Positions 44,715 through 54,124 of a stretch of DNA of 64,000 nucleotides are shown here, one piece after another. Under the pieces are notes generated by a model, which worked only from the letters and a program-made list of their open reading frames with translations, did no database searches and was not told the DNA's origin. The stretch is taken from contig NZ_CCDM010000002.1 in assembly GCF_000750635.1 (NCBI RefSeq), forward strand, positions 1,054,001 to 1,118,000, in the 5' to 3' direction. Every line of letters starts with the position of its first letter. The stretch's first letter is position 1. The position numbers and the translations under genes are program-made. This DNA is from Oceanobacillus jeddahensis (GTDB taxonomy: Bacteria > Bacillota > Bacilli > Bacillales > Amphibacillaceae).

Positions 44715-44812
44715 GTTATAATGTAAGTTACTTTAAGTGTATTTAAGGTTACTAGTAACCTGGTAACTTAAAAGAAAAATATGGAATAGGAATATAATCA
44801 GTAAGAAAGTTG

Positions 44813-45589
44813 GTGATTAAGTTGAAACCACCATTTGATATCACAGACCATATGCTTAATCGTATTGTTGAAATCTCAGAACTTACAGGAGAATTGAAAT
44901 TTGAATACGAGCGAAATCTTCATTTGCGAAAAGATAATCGTATACGTTCCATCCAGTCATCTCTGGCGATTGAGAATAATACGCTAACAGTACAGCAAGT
45001 AACAGATATCATAGATGGAAAAAAAGTGCTGGGTAGTCCTAAAGAAATAAAAGAAGTAAAAAATGCATACGATGCTTATGAAGAAATATTATCTTTTGAT
45101 CCATATAGTATAAAAGATTTCTTACTTGCACATGGTTATTTGACTCATGAATTAGTAGAGTTTTCAGGACGTTTTCGGCAAAAAGATGTCGGCGTTTTTG
45201 ATACAAAAGGAAATGTTATTCATGTTGGAGCTAGACCACAATTTATTGAGTCTTTGGTAAAAGATCTTTTTACTTGGGCGAAAACAGCTACAACTCCTGC
45301 ATTAATCAAAAGCTGCGTCATGCACTATGAAATCGAAGCTATTCATCCTTTTGAAGATGGAAACGGAAGAATGGGGCGTTTTTGGCAGAATGTTATATTA
45401 AGTCAATGGCAACCGATTTTTGCCTGGATACCGATTGAAACAATTATTTATGAGCATCAACAACGTTACTATGATGTGTTAGCACTTGCAGATAAGGATA
45501 ATAATTCAACGGATTTTATTGAATTTATGCTTGATGTAATACTAGAAACATTACAAAACTACCCAAAAAGAGATGATCTAAAGCAATAG
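44813..45589 (+). CDS. Fic-domain protein, class II self-inhibited AMPylase
   Basis: About 258 residues; start GTG 44813 or TTG 44822, with no strong RBS. The Fic motif HPFEDGNGRMGR is complete, so nucleotide transfer (usually AMP) to a protein hydroxyl is expected. The N-terminal SSLAIEN fits the inhibitory (S/T)xxxE(G/N) helix of class II Fic proteins, which blocks ATP until released. No C-terminal winged helix. Cargo-type gene of the element. Confidence 0.9.
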   Translation: MIKLKPPFDITDHMLNRIVEISELTGELKFEYERNLHLRKDNRIRSIQSSLAIENNTLTVQQVTDIIDGKKVLGSPKEIKEVKNAYDAYEEILSFDPYSIKDFLLAHGYLTHELVEFSGRFRQKDVGVFDTKGNVIHVGARPQFIESLVKDLFTWAKTATTPALIKSCVMHYEIEAIHPFEDGNGRMGRFWQNVILSQWQPIFAWIPIETIIYEHQQRYYDVLALADKDNNSTDFIEFMLDVILETLQNYPKRDDLKQ

Positions 45590-45628
45590 AGACCAAAAAT
45601 AAAACATTATATATGTATCAACAAATAA

Positions 45629-45660
45629 AGAACCCGTTTTTTACTTATAAAACGGGTTCT
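45629..45660. terminator. Hairpin downstream of the Fic gene
   Basis: AGAACCCGTTTT and AAAACGGGTTCT form a perfect stem; A and T runs within the stem allow termination on either strand. Confidence 0.7.
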
Positions 45661-46146
45661 ATCATTAGTTAAAATACATAATTAGATTTTGTAAAAATCC
45701 ATTAATACTGGATGAAATAATGAGATGTCTTACATTCTTATACATACCATGATAACTTTTTAATCCAGTTTAATTTCGAATGTGAATATAGATAAGAAAA
45801 TTATGATGGAGTTATAACAACAAGTATACTTCTTTAAATTTTTATGTAATGGTCTGATTATGATAGCTTTATTTCCTGGGAAAGCGTATGTTTTGACATG
45901 CTTGTGAAGAAAGGTGTAGAAGGATAGCAAATTTTAATACAATAGAAGAACGATTTTGATGATCAGGTCATTTTAATGAACTTTACAATTCTACTGGAAC
46001 ACACTTGTGATTTTTTATAAACAATTCAAACTTGAAATCAACCAACTGTCCTTTATAATTAATAGAAACAACAGTTCTATATGAAATGAATATACATAGA
46101 TTTAATATTTAAGACATGAGTATTTTCTAAAGAATGGTGTGAAATA
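45661..46146. other. Gene-free stretch with a dispersed repeat
   Basis: No reading frame recognised. It holds repeat copy 2 at 45871 and AT-rich DNA that may include the promoter of the second Fic gene. Confidence 0.4.
45871..45905. repeat. Dispersed repeat, copy 2
   Basis: ATTTCCTGGGAAAGCG then TATGTTTTGACATG; near copy of 38234. Confidence 0.6.
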
Positions 46147-46845
46147 ATGAATAGTATTTATATGACTACATTAATAAATAAGCAATTAGATGGTCAGAAA
46201 AATGGATTATATGATTATACAAATATGATGCTATCCTATAACAGTAGCAAATTAGATGGGAGCAGCTTATCTTTTTCAGATATTGAAACTCTGTACTCAC
46301 AAGATTATGTGATTACTGGCGGACATAGTATGGACGACTTGATGGTGGCCAGAAATCAATTTAAAATGTTTGAATTTATGTTAAAAACAATTGATGAACC
46401 TTTAACCGTAAAAATGATAAAAAAATACGATCAAATATTGAAAAAAGGAACGATGTATCAGCATTTTCATGACGAAAATGCACAACTAAATAAGTTTCCA
46501 GGCATAATGGACGAATTATTAGACAAATATAATTCGTTGAATAAAGTGGAATTGATTGATATTCTTTCTTTTTACCATGGTTTTGTACACATTCATCCTT
46601 TACAAAATAGAAATGGTATAGTAGGAAGAATTCTTATGTTTCGTCAATGTATAATCAATAACTTTACTCCATTTATTTTGTCCTTTATTAGAAGAAATGA
46701 ATATATTGACGCTTTGAAATCCTTTGAAAAGGATCCAAACGTATTTTTAAATGAAGCAGTACTGCAGCAAAAAGAGTATGAAAAAGTTGCTTCATCTTTT
46801 ATTGAGAGTCATACAGATAAAATTAAATTAGAACTAAAACCATGA
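46147..46845 (+). CDS. Fic-family protein with degenerate active site
   Basis: 232 residues. The Fic core is recognisable (LSFYHGFVHIHPLQNRNGIV then GR), but against HPFx(D/E)GNGRxxR the acidic Mg-binding residue is Asn, the first Gly is Arg and the catalytic-loop Arg is Ile. The N-terminal SSKLDGSSLS corresponds to the inhibitory-helix region. AMPylation is unlikely unless the chemistry differs; it could be a regulator or a decoy. An ATG with a weak RBS. Confidence 0.8.
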   Translation: MNSIYMTTLINKQLDGQKNGLYDYTNMMLSYNSSKLDGSSLSFSDIETLYSQDYVITGGHSMDDLMVARNQFKMFEFMLKTIDEPLTVKMIKKYDQILKKGTMYQHFHDENAQLNKFPGIMDELLDKYNSLNKVELIDILSFYHGFVHIHPLQNRNGIVGRILMFRQCIINNFTPFILSFIRRNEYIDALKSFEKDPNVFLNEAVLQQKEYEKVASSFIESHTDKIKLELKP

Positions 46846-46900
46846 AGTAGATCAGAAAAAAGAAATGAAATAACTATAAAAAACAGTTATCAATTTATCG

Positions 46901-46930
46901 TATCAAGGGACATTGCCCTTGATATTTCCT
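46901..46930 (+). terminator. Terminator after the second Fic gene
   Basis: TATCAAGGG and CCCTTGATA around ACATTG, then TTTCCTTTTT. Confidence 0.8.
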
Positions 46931-47071
46931 TTTTAAGACAAAATTCAGATATGAAGAAGTTCAGCAGAGTTCTTTTATATAAAAGCTTCCCTGTCTAGTA
47001 AAAGTATTGTTTAATCACAATTTCTTTTGTTAATATAGAGACAATCCTTAAAAATGAACGGAGTGTTTATG

Positions 47072-47374
47072 ATGGGGAAGGTTATACAATTTCGAAGCAA
47101 AGAAGAGCTTACAAAAGAAAAACGTGAAAATGTCTGGCATGATTGGCTTGAATGGGAGAAATGGGAGCTTGAAAATTTAAATTATCAAGAAATGAAAAAT
47201 TGCTTCAAAGCCGATAATTTTAATTATCCATATGATAAAGATGAAACCACAATGTCAACTGAGAATATTGAATTTTTAGCTCGAGAAATACGGTATGCCC
47301 GTAAAGAAATGATAAGAAATAATCTAGACAAAGAGAACCAGACTATTGATTTGACACCTGAAGATTGGGAATAG
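47072..47374 (+). CDS. Hypothetical protein
   Basis: 100 residues from the ATG at 47072 (CGGAG upstream; an in-frame ATG at 47054 is the alternative). Acidic and Trp-rich N-terminal half (NVWHDWLEWEKWELENLNYQ). No family recognised. 20 bp before the next gene. Confidence 0.65.
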   Translation: MGKVIQFRSKEELTKEKRENVWHDWLEWEKWELENLNYQEMKNCFKADNFNYPYDKDETTMSTENIEFLAREIRYARKEMIRNNLDKENQTIDLTPEDWE

Positions 47375-47394
47375 TTAAAGGAGTAGTTGTGATA

Positions 47395-47916
47395 ATGAAA
47401 AAGAAACTCATAGGACAAATTAAAGTTCATTCTGGTCAGTTAATGATTATCGATCCAAAAAATATTGATAATGAATGGCGAAAAAAAGGCAATATCAAAG
47501 GTGTCGTATTTTGGGGGAGGGGTCAAAATAAAGTTGCTGAATTATTAATTGAAAAAGGTTATGGTGTACAGCAAAAGAAAGACTATGCAGGGTTTATTGA
47601 AGCATTAAATGAGGCTGAAGCAACTAGTCTTCGCAGAGAAATTGATATGGTAGCTGAATCAACTGGAGTTCAAATAGTTTCCTCAGTTGAAATGGATTCA
47701 ACGTTTCAAGATGTAAAAGAAATAGCTATGTATAGTGATCTTGGAGGATCTCTTTCTTTTAATGATGGAACTGATGGGTTAGCCGTTGTTTTTCCATCTG
47801 GTTTAGGAGATGGCTGTTATGAAGTTTATGGAAGATACGAAAACTTGAAACGATGGGGAGAAAAAATCACAAAGGTTGAAATTCAGCTAGTTGATGATGA
47901 CGAAGAAAGATTATAA
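47395..47916 (+). CDS. Conserved hypothetical, DUF4241-like
   Basis: 173 residues from the ATG at 47395 (RBS AAGGAGTAG). GSLSFNDGTDGLAVVFPSGL and GDGCYEVYGRYENLKRWGEK resemble the C-terminal part of DUF4241-type proteins of Bacillus, which are unassigned. Last gene of the accessory region; a terminator follows. Confidence 0.68.
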   Translation: MKKKLIGQIKVHSGQLMIIDPKNIDNEWRKKGNIKGVVFWGRGQNKVAELLIEKGYGVQQKKDYAGFIEALNEAEATSLRREIDMVAESTGVQIVSSVEMDSTFQDVKEIAMYSDLGGSLSFNDGTDGLAVVFPSGLGDGCYEVYGRYENLKRWGEKITKVEIQLVDDDEERL

Positions 47917-47927
47917 AGTAATTTATA

Positions 47928-47969
47928 AGAACCTTTCACCTAACTGGTAAAGATAGAAAGGTTCTTTTG
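47928..47969 (+). terminator. Terminator at the right end of the accessory region
   Basis: AAGAACCTTTC and GAAAGGTTCTT, then TTTGT. Confidence 0.8.
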
Positions 47970-48055
47970 TATTCTATTTATTATTTTTTATGATAATATA
48001 AGATACGATGTAATCAAAATAAAAACGTTAATTTTAATGAAAGGATGATAAATAT

Positions 48056-49432
48056 ATGGCTGAAAACCAATCAGCTGAAAAGCTACCACGCACCGTAGGT
48101 CTGTTTACTCTCGGTTGCAAAGTAAATCACTACGAAACAGAGGGCATTTGGAGAATGTTTAAGGAACAGGGCTATGAACGTGTAGATTTTGATCATAACG
48201 CTGACGTTTATGTTATCAATACATGTACAGTTACGAATACAGGAGATAAAAAAAGCAGGCAGACGATCCGTCGTGCCATCCGTAAAAATCCAGATGCGGT
48301 CGTTTGTGTAACAGGATGCTATGCGCAAACTTCTCCAGGGGAAATCATGGAAATTCCTGGAGTGGACGTGGTTGTCGGAACACAGGAACGTAAAAATATC
48401 TTTTCCTATATCGAAGAACATGAAAAAACAAAAGGGCCTGTTAACGGTGTATCAAACATCATGAAAAATCGTGTATTTGAGGAAATGGATGTACCTGTAT
48501 TTACAGACCGTACACGGGCGTCACTCAAAATTCAAGAAGGCTGTAATAACTTCTGCACATTTTGTATTATCCCGTGGTCAAGAGGTTTACTGCGTTCCAG
48601 AGATCCTGAAAACGTGATTGAACAGGCAAATAAATTAGTAGAAGCAGGGTACAAAGAGCTTGTACTTACCGGAATACATACAGCTGGGTATGGAGAAGAC
48701 CTGAAAGATTATAATTTTGCGATGTTACTTGAAGAACTGGAGCAGGTAGAAGGATTAGAACGCATTCGCATCAGTTCGATCGAAGCGAGTCAAATTACGG
48801 ACGAGGTTATCCGTGTACTGGACAGTAGTAAGAAAATTGTCCGTCACTTGCATATTCCACTACAATCTGGTTCAGATACTGTGCTAGCCAGAATGCGCCG
48901 TAAGTATTCAACGGATTTTTACCGTCAAAAAGTGAAGAAGATACAAAAAGCATTGCCAGGATTAGCAATTACATCTGATGTTATTGTCGGATTTCCTGGA
49001 GAAACAGAGGAAGAATTCCAGGAGACGTACGAGTTTATTAAAGAAATTGGCTATTCGGAACTTCATGTATTCCCGTTCTCCAGAAGAACGGGTACGCCCG
49101 CAGCAAGAATGGACAATCAAGTGGAAGATGAAGTAAAAGAAAGACGTGTGCATGAATTAATCACACTTTCTGATCAGCTTGCAAAGGAATATGCCTCCAA
49201 ATATCAAGATGACGTATTAGAAGTGATTCCAGAAGAGCATGCAAGTGAGCAGGAAGATAATCATCTGATTGGTTATACGGATAATTATATGAAAGTACAG
49301 TTTGAAGGCACAGCCGATTTAATTGGTAAAATTGTTAAAGTGAAGATAACAGAGCCTGGCTATCCTATCAATAAAGGTGTCTTCGTACGAGTAATGGATC
49401 ACGCTACACATGTTGCAGAAAAAAACGCATAA
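48056..49432 (+). CDS. mtaB: tRNA (t6A37) methylthiotransferase MtaB
   Basis: 458 residues. The MTTase N-terminal domain holds the three cluster Cys in GCKVNHYE, NTCTVTN and CVTGCYAQ; the radical SAM motif is CNNFCTFC; the C-terminus is a TRAM domain. It converts t6A to ms2t6A at position 37 of tRNAs reading ANN codons. In Bacillus it follows dnaKJ-prmA-rsmE; here an accessory element stands directly upstream. RBS AAAGGATG; a terminator upstream insulates it. Confidence 0.96.
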   Translation: MAENQSAEKLPRTVGLFTLGCKVNHYETEGIWRMFKEQGYERVDFDHNADVYVINTCTVTNTGDKKSRQTIRRAIRKNPDAVVCVTGCYAQTSPGEIMEIPGVDVVVGTQERKNIFSYIEEHEKTKGPVNGVSNIMKNRVFEEMDVPVFTDRTRASLKIQEGCNNFCTFCIIPWSRGLLRSRDPENVIEQANKLVEAGYKELVLTGIHTAGYGEDLKDYNFAMLLEELEQVEGLERIRISSIEASQITDEVIRVLDSSKKIVRHLHIPLQSGSDTVLARMRRKYSTDFYRQKVKKIQKALPGLAITSDVIVGFPGETEEEFQETYEFIKEIGYSELHVFPFSRRTGTPAARMDNQVEDEVKERRVHELITLSDQLAKEYASKYQDDVLEVIPEEHASEQEDNHLIGYTDNYMKVQFEGTADLIGKIVKVKITEPGYPINKGVFVRVMDHATHVAEKNA

Positions 49433-49448
49433 AAAGGAGATATAAATA

Positions 49449-50114
49449 ATGAATTTAGCTTCTTATATTGACCATACCTTATTAAAACCGGAAGCAACAA
49501 AGCAGCAAATTGCAAAAATTGTCGAAGAGGCGAAAGAAAATAAATTTGCTTCGGTTTGTGTCAATTCGCATTGGGTTGTTTATTGTGCGAGCGAATTAAA
49601 GGATTCCCCGGTGAAAGTCTGTACGGTTATCGGTTTTCCTTTGGGAGCGACAACAACACAGACAAAGGTTTATGAAACTAGAGAAGCCATTGAAAATGGT
49701 GCAACCGAAGTGGATATGGTAATCAATGTTGGTGAACTAAAAGCTGGAAACGAAGCATTGGTTAAAGCAGATATAAAGGCTGTCGTCGATACAGCTAAGG
49801 ATAAAGCATTAACCAAAGTAATTATTGAGACAGCTTTATTAACAGATGAAGAAAAAGTGCTTGCTTGTCAATTAGCAAAAGAAGCGGGAGCAGATTTTGT
49901 TAAAACCTCAACAGGCTTTTCCGGCGGCGGTGCAACAGTTGAGGATATAAAATTGATGCGGAAAACCGTCGGCCCTGAAATGGGAGTAAAAGCATCAGGA
50001 GGAGTTCGTGATTTAGAAGCCACAGAAGCGATGATTGAAGCTGGTGCAACACGAATCGGTGCAAGCGCCGGAGTGGAAATAGTCTCTGGTAAAGAAGGAA
50101 CTTCAGATTATTAA
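49449..50114 (+). CDS. deoC: Deoxyribose-phosphate aldolase
   Basis: 221 residues, class I aldolase barrel. The Schiff-base Lys lies in FVKTSTGF and another catalytic Lys in VKASGGVR. It cleaves deoxyribose 5-phosphate to acetaldehyde and glyceraldehyde 3-phosphate. Starts 16 bp after mtaB with RBS AAAGGAGA, so likely co-transcribed with mtaB. Confidence 0.96.
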   Translation: MNLASYIDHTLLKPEATKQQIAKIVEEAKENKFASVCVNSHWVVYCASELKDSPVKVCTVIGFPLGATTTQTKVYETREAIENGATEVDMVINVGELKAGNEALVKADIKAVVDTAKDKALTKVIIETALLTDEEKVLACQLAKEAGADFVKTSTGFSGGGATVEDIKLMRKTVGPEMGVKASGGVRDLEATEAMIEAGATRIGASAGVEIVSGKEGTSDY

Positions 50115-50124
50115 TAAATAACCA

Positions 50125-50153
50125 TTGACCGTCCCGCGCGTTTATATTATACT
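50125..50153 (+). promoter_or_regulatory. rpsU promoter
   Basis: TTGACC, 17 bp spacer, TATACT. The only good sigma-A promoter between deoC and rpsU. Confidence 0.75.
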
Positions 50154-50225
50154 TTAAAAAGGCATGAGAGTATGTTCATGCTCGCATTAAATATGGTTTT
50201 GTGCTTCGGAGGGAGGGAAATTAGC

Positions 50226-50405
50226 ATGTCAAATAATACAACTCGCGTTCGTAAAAACGAGTCTCTTGAGGATGCTCTTCGTCGCTTTAAGCGTAGTGTA
50301 TCAAAAAGTGGTACATTACAGGAATATCGTAAACGTGAACACTATGAAAAACCTAGTGTACGCCGTAAGAAGAAATCAGAGGCTGCTAGAAAACGTAAAT
50401 TCTAA
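50226..50405 (+). CDS. rpsU: Ribosomal protein bS21
   Basis: 59 residues from the ATG at 50226 (RBS CGGAGGGAGGG). Basic protein [20 protein letters not shown] ending in [14 protein letters not shown], the usual bS21 tail. Part of the 30S subunit near the anti-SD. The upstream in-frame extension has no RBS. Confidence 0.97.
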   Translation: MSNNTTRVRKNESLEDALRRFKRSVSKSGTLQEYRKREHYEKPSVRRKKKSEAARKRKF

Positions 50406-50419
50406 AGAAGGTGTGACGT

Positions 50420-50866
50420 ATGACGCTACTTGATCGATTAAATCAAGATATGAAGCAGGCGATGAAGAACAAAGATAAAGAAACCCTGAGCGTTATTCGC
50501 ATGGTAAAAGCTTCTATTCAGAATGAATCGATTAAGCTTGGAAAAGATACTCTATCTGAAGACGAAGAATTAACTATTCTTTCGAGAGAAGTGAAGCAGA
50601 GAAAAGATTCCCTCCAAGAATTTAAAAATGCTGGAAGAGATGATTTGGTTAATAAGACCAAACAAGAATTGGAAATACTGGAACAGTATTTACCAAAACA
50701 ACTTTCAGATGAGGAATTAACGTCGATCATTCGGGAAACAATAAAAGAAGTTAATGCTGCCTCAATGAAAGACATGGGGAAAGTAATGAGTTCCGTGATG
50801 CCAAAGGCTAAAGGACAGGCTGACGGTTCTAAAATTAAACAAATAGTAGAGCAGGAATTGCGATAA
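50420..50866 (+). CDS. yqeY: YqeY/GatB-like protein
   Basis: 148 residues, GatB/YqeY family, with a C-terminal helical domain similar to the tRNA-binding tail of GatB ([40 protein letters not shown]). Role uncertain; probably tRNA-related. 14 bp behind rpsU. Confidence 0.94.
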   Translation: MTLLDRLNQDMKQAMKNKDKETLSVIRMVKASIQNESIKLGKDTLSEDEELTILSREVKQRKDSLQEFKNAGRDDLVNKTKQELEILEQYLPKQLSDEELTSIIRETIKEVNAASMKDMGKVMSSVMPKAKGQADGSKIKQIVEQELR

Positions 50867-50870
50867 AAAG

Positions 50871-50898
50871 AACCAACCCAATTTTGGGTTGGTTTTTC
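50871..50898 (+). terminator. Terminator after yqeY
   Basis: AACCAACCC and GGGTTGGTT, then TTT. Confidence 0.92.
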
Positions 50899-51086
50899 AA
50901 TTAGTTAAAATAATCAGAGGTGTGAATAAATGGTATGGATTATTCATAGTGCCAAACTAAGATGAAGCTTTCTACAACCTGACTATATATGGTACTATCA
51001 AAGTATACCCATCCACGAAAAATGAAACCTTTTAGGAATTACTTTCGTAAATATAGGTAAGGTGCAGGATGAGGGGGTGACTCAAG

Positions 51087-52421
51087 TTGAAAAGACATCG
51101 TAAGCGGTTAGCTGTATACATATTGTTTGTAACAGTTTTAACCATTGTATCCATATTTACTGGAACGCAGACAGAGGCTGAGCAGGGTGAAGGTGAAACA
51201 GTTTATATTGTACCAATTGAAAGGGAAGTGGAAAGAGGTCTAGAAGCTTTTATTGACCGAGCTACAACAGAGGCGATGGAAAGCGGGGCAGATCATATTA
51301 TTTTTGAAATTGATACGCCTGGCGGTCGAGTCGACTCTGCCGGACAAATTGGTTCGCATATTCAAAGTATAACTGTCCCGACAACGGCTTATATTGTCAA
51401 TGAAGCGTTATCTGCCGGATCTTACATTGCGTTGTTCTCCGATAATATTTATTTTAATCCGCATGCAACCATGGGAGCAAGCGGAATTATTAATCAAGAC
51501 GGGACAGCAGCTGATGAGAAAGCACAGTCTGCATGGCTGGCGCAAATGAGAAGTGCAGCGGAATCAAATGACAGAGATCCTATTTACGCTGCAGCAATGG
51601 CTGATAACAGTATTGATTTGCCAGAATATGGGGCTCCTGAAGGGCAGTTCCTGACATTAGGTCCAAGAGAAGCAGTTGAAGTTGGATATGCAGAAGGAAT
51701 TGTTTCTAACCGTGCTGAACTTCTGGAGGAGCTTGATCTGTCTGAAGCAACGATTGTTGAAACGGAAACTTCCATCGCAGAAGAATTGGCTAGATTCTTA
51801 ACGCATCCGGTGGTTATTCCTATTTTATTATCTGTTGCTAGTATTGGTTTAATTGTAGAGCTGTACTCTCCAGGTTTTGGAATTCCGGGAATATTAGGGC
51901 TGGTATCCTTAGTATTATTCTTTTACGGGCATGTCGTTGCCGGATTAGCAGGTATGGAGGCGCTTCTCCTTCTTCTTATTGGTATTGGTCTTATAGTTGC
52001 AGAATTCTTTGTAACCGGCGGTATTCTGGGAGTCCTCGGAATAGCTGCGGTGATCGGTTCCTTATTCATGTCAGGGTATGATATGGTGCACATGTCAATG
52101 AGTATAGGGATTGCCTTTTTAATTGCTGTGATTCTTGCTATCATCTTATTTAGAAGAATAGGTCTGAATAAAGGGATTTTCCGCCATATTGTTTTAAGAG
52201 ACAGTATAGCAACAGAAGATGGTTATGTATCCTCAGTAAACCGTTTAGAGCTTGTCGGACTTGAAGGGAACTCATTAACACCGCTGCGGCCTTCCGGGTT
52301 GGCAGAATTAAATAATGAAACCATCGATGTTGTTTCTGATGGCACTTTTGTTGACAGAGGAAAGAAAGTGAAAGTAATTCGTGTAGAAGGTGTTCGTGTC
52401 GTAGTTAGGGAAGTGAAATAA
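51087..52421 (+). CDS. nfeD: NfeD-type membrane-bound serine protease (long form)
   Basis: 444 residues, TTG start after GAGGGGGTGA. Signal peptide (RLAVYILFVTVLTIVSIFTG), then a ClpP-class serine protease domain with Ser in ALSAGSYIAL and the candidate Lys in DEKAQSAW, four to five membrane helices, and a C-terminal NfeD OB-fold domain. Long NfeD proteins pair with flotillin/stomatin proteins and may cleave their C-terminal hydrophobic region. The flotillin gene follows at 25 bp. Confidence 0.93.
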   Translation: MKRHRKRLAVYILFVTVLTIVSIFTGTQTEAEQGEGETVYIVPIEREVERGLEAFIDRATTEAMESGADHIIFEIDTPGGRVDSAGQIGSHIQSITVPTTAYIVNEALSAGSYIALFSDNIYFNPHATMGASGIINQDGTAADEKAQSAWLAQMRSAAESNDRDPIYAAAMADNSIDLPEYGAPEGQFLTLGPREAVEVGYAEGIVSNRAELLEELDLSEATIVETETSIAEELARFLTHPVVIPILLSVASIGLIVELYSPGFGIPGILGLVSLVLFFYGHVVAGLAGMEALLLLLIGIGLIVAEFFVTGGILGVLGIAAVIGSLFMSGYDMVHMSMSIGIAFLIAVILAIILFRRIGLNKGIFRHIVLRDSIATEDGYVSSVNRLELVGLEGNSLTPLRPSGLAELNNETIDVVSDGTFVDRGKKVKVIRVEGVRVVVREVK

Positions 52422-52445
52422 TTATCTAAATCAGGAGGAATCAGC

Positions 52446-53441
52446 ATGGATGAAAATATTTTAATGCCGCTGATTATTATTGCGGTTATTGTTATTGCTT
52501 TAGCAATTTTATTTACTTTTGTTCCAGTTGCACTATGGATTAGTGCCCTGGCAGCCGGGGTAAAAATCAGTATCTTTACACTCATCGGTATGCGTTTGCG
52601 CCGGGTAGTACCAAACCGTGTTATTAATCCACTTATCAAAGCGCATAAAGCCGGGATGAATGTGAAAACCAACCAGCTGGAAAGTCACTATCTGGCGGGC
52701 GGTAATGTAGACAGAGTAGTAAATGCACTAATTGCAGCGCAACGAGCAAATATTGATTTATTATTTGAACGTGCAGCTGCGATTGACTTAGCGGGTCGTG
52801 ACGTGTTAGAAGCGGTACAAATGAGTGTAAACCCGAAAGTGATTGAAACACCATTTATTGCCGGTATTGCAATGGATGGTATTGAAGTAAAAGCTTTAGC
52901 CAGAATTACAGTACGTGCCAATATCGACCGCTTAGTCGGTGGTGCTGGTGAAGAAACAATCATTGCCCGTGTCGGTGAAGGGGTTGTAAGTACAATTGGT
53001 AGCTCTAATGCCCATACAGAAGTATTAGAAAATCCAGATATGATTTCTCAAACGGTATTAAGTAAAGGGCTTGACTCAGGTACCGCATTTGAAATTTTAT
53101 CCATTGATATTGCTGATGTGGATATCGGTAAGAACATTGGAGCAATCCTGCAGACTGACCAGGCCGAAGCAGATAAGAATATTGCGCAAGCGAAGGCGGA
53201 AGAACGCCGTGCAATGGCTGTAGCACAAGAACAAGAAATGCTTGCCCGCGTTCAGGAAATGCGTGCGAAAGTGGTGGAAGCAGAAGCTGATGTACCACTA
53301 GCATTAGCAGAAGCATTGCGCTCTGGTAAAATGGGTGTCATGGATTATATGAACTATCAAAACATTGATGCCGATACAGATATGCGTGATTCCATTGGTA
53401 AGCTTTCTACGGATAATAAGGATGACGACCAAAATAAGTAA
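52446..53441 (+). CDS. floA: Flotillin-like protein FloA
   Basis: 331 residues. N-terminal membrane hairpin ([20 protein letters not shown]), SPFH-like core with [20 protein letters not shown], and an Ala/Glu-rich coiled coil of EA repeats ([20 protein letters not shown]). Organises membrane microdomains. RBS AGGAGGAATC. Forms a unit with nfeD and the next gene. Confidence 0.96.
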   Translation: MDENILMPLIIIAVIVIALAILFTFVPVALWISALAAGVKISIFTLIGMRLRRVVPNRVINPLIKAHKAGMNVKTNQLESHYLAGGNVDRVVNALIAAQRANIDLLFERAAAIDLAGRDVLEAVQMSVNPKVIETPFIAGIAMDGIEVKALARITVRANIDRLVGGAGEETIIARVGEGVVSTIGSSNAHTEVLENPDMISQTVLSKGLDSGTAFEILSIDIADVDIGKNIGAILQTDQAEADKNIAQAKAEERRAMAVAQEQEMLARVQEMRAKVVEAEADVPLALAEALRSGKMGVMDYMNYQNIDADTDMRDSIGKLSTDNKDDDQNK

Positions 53442-53468
53442 TTAAAATGAAAATAAAGGAGGGGGCAT

Positions 53469-54008
53469 ATGGACTGGATATTTGAAAATCTGTTTCTTAT
53501 TATTATCATTATATCCGGAATCGTTGCATTCCTGGGTGATTCTAAAAAGAAACAGGAAGAACAGAAAAAAAAGCAGTCTACACCTCCAAAAAATCAGACA
53601 TCATCCAGACCTAATCAGCAACGTTCACCACAGGAGATGAGAACGGGGCAGCAGACACAAAGAAAAAGAGAGCAGCCCCGTGCTGAACGTCAAGTCTATA
53701 GAGAGGGAGAACGTCCGGATATTTCTGCTGGAGGTATTGAAGAACAGCAGAGAAAGCAAATGGAGCGTATGACGAATCGATATCAAACTGCCTCTCAAGA
53801 AGATGTGGAGGACGCAAAGCAAAATTTCAAGGATTTGATTGTGGATCGTAAGGATGAAGGAGATAATCCAGGAAAGAACGAAATGAAGAAACGTGTTTCT
53901 GGAAATCTCGATGGAAAAGGATTAGTTAACGGTGTTATTATGGCTGAGGTCTTAGGGCCGCCGCGAGCGAAGCAGCCGTATAGAAGTATCGTGCAGAGAA
54001 GAAAATAA
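53469..54008 (+). CDS. Hypothetical single-pass membrane protein
   Basis: 179 residues. One N-terminal membrane helix (FENLFLIIIIISGIVAFLG) and a long hydrophilic Gln/Lys/Arg-rich disordered tail. The C-terminal SGNLDGKGLVNGVIMAEVLG, PPRAKQPYRS is the most ordered part and may be the conserved module. Starts 28 bp behind floA with RBS AAAGGAGGGG, so its role is probably linked to the membrane microdomain proteins. Confidence 0.85.
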   Translation: MDWIFENLFLIIIIISGIVAFLGDSKKKQEEQKKKQSTPPKNQTSSRPNQQRSPQEMRTGQQTQRKREQPRAERQVYREGERPDISAGGIEEQQRKQMERMTNRYQTASQEDVEDAKQNFKDLIVDRKDEGDNPGKNEMKKRVSGNLDGKGLVNGVIMAEVLGPPRAKQPYRSIVQRRK

Positions 54009-54019
54009 AGAGAAACACA

Positions 54020-54065
54020 GAAATACCCTAATTGGCATAGTCTATGCTGATTAGGGTATTTTTCA
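54020..54065 (+). terminator. Terminator after the nfeD-floA unit
   Basis: AAATACCCTAAT and ATTAGGGTATTT, then TTC. Confidence 0.9.
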
Positions 54066-54124
54066 TTTTATCTAGTTCTGTTCAAAGAATGAATTACATA
54101 TGTATCAATGAGGGGGGATCATCA

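Noticed and set aside
29861..48000. Complete integrative conjugative element
   Set aside because: No integrase, relaxase, coupling protein or VirB4-like ATPase is present; only accessory and regulatory parts are seen.
52223..52672. Minus-strand open frame of 149 codons over nfeD and floA
   Set aside because: Antisense shadow of two clear genes; rich in Thr and Ile as expected for a reversed coding frame.
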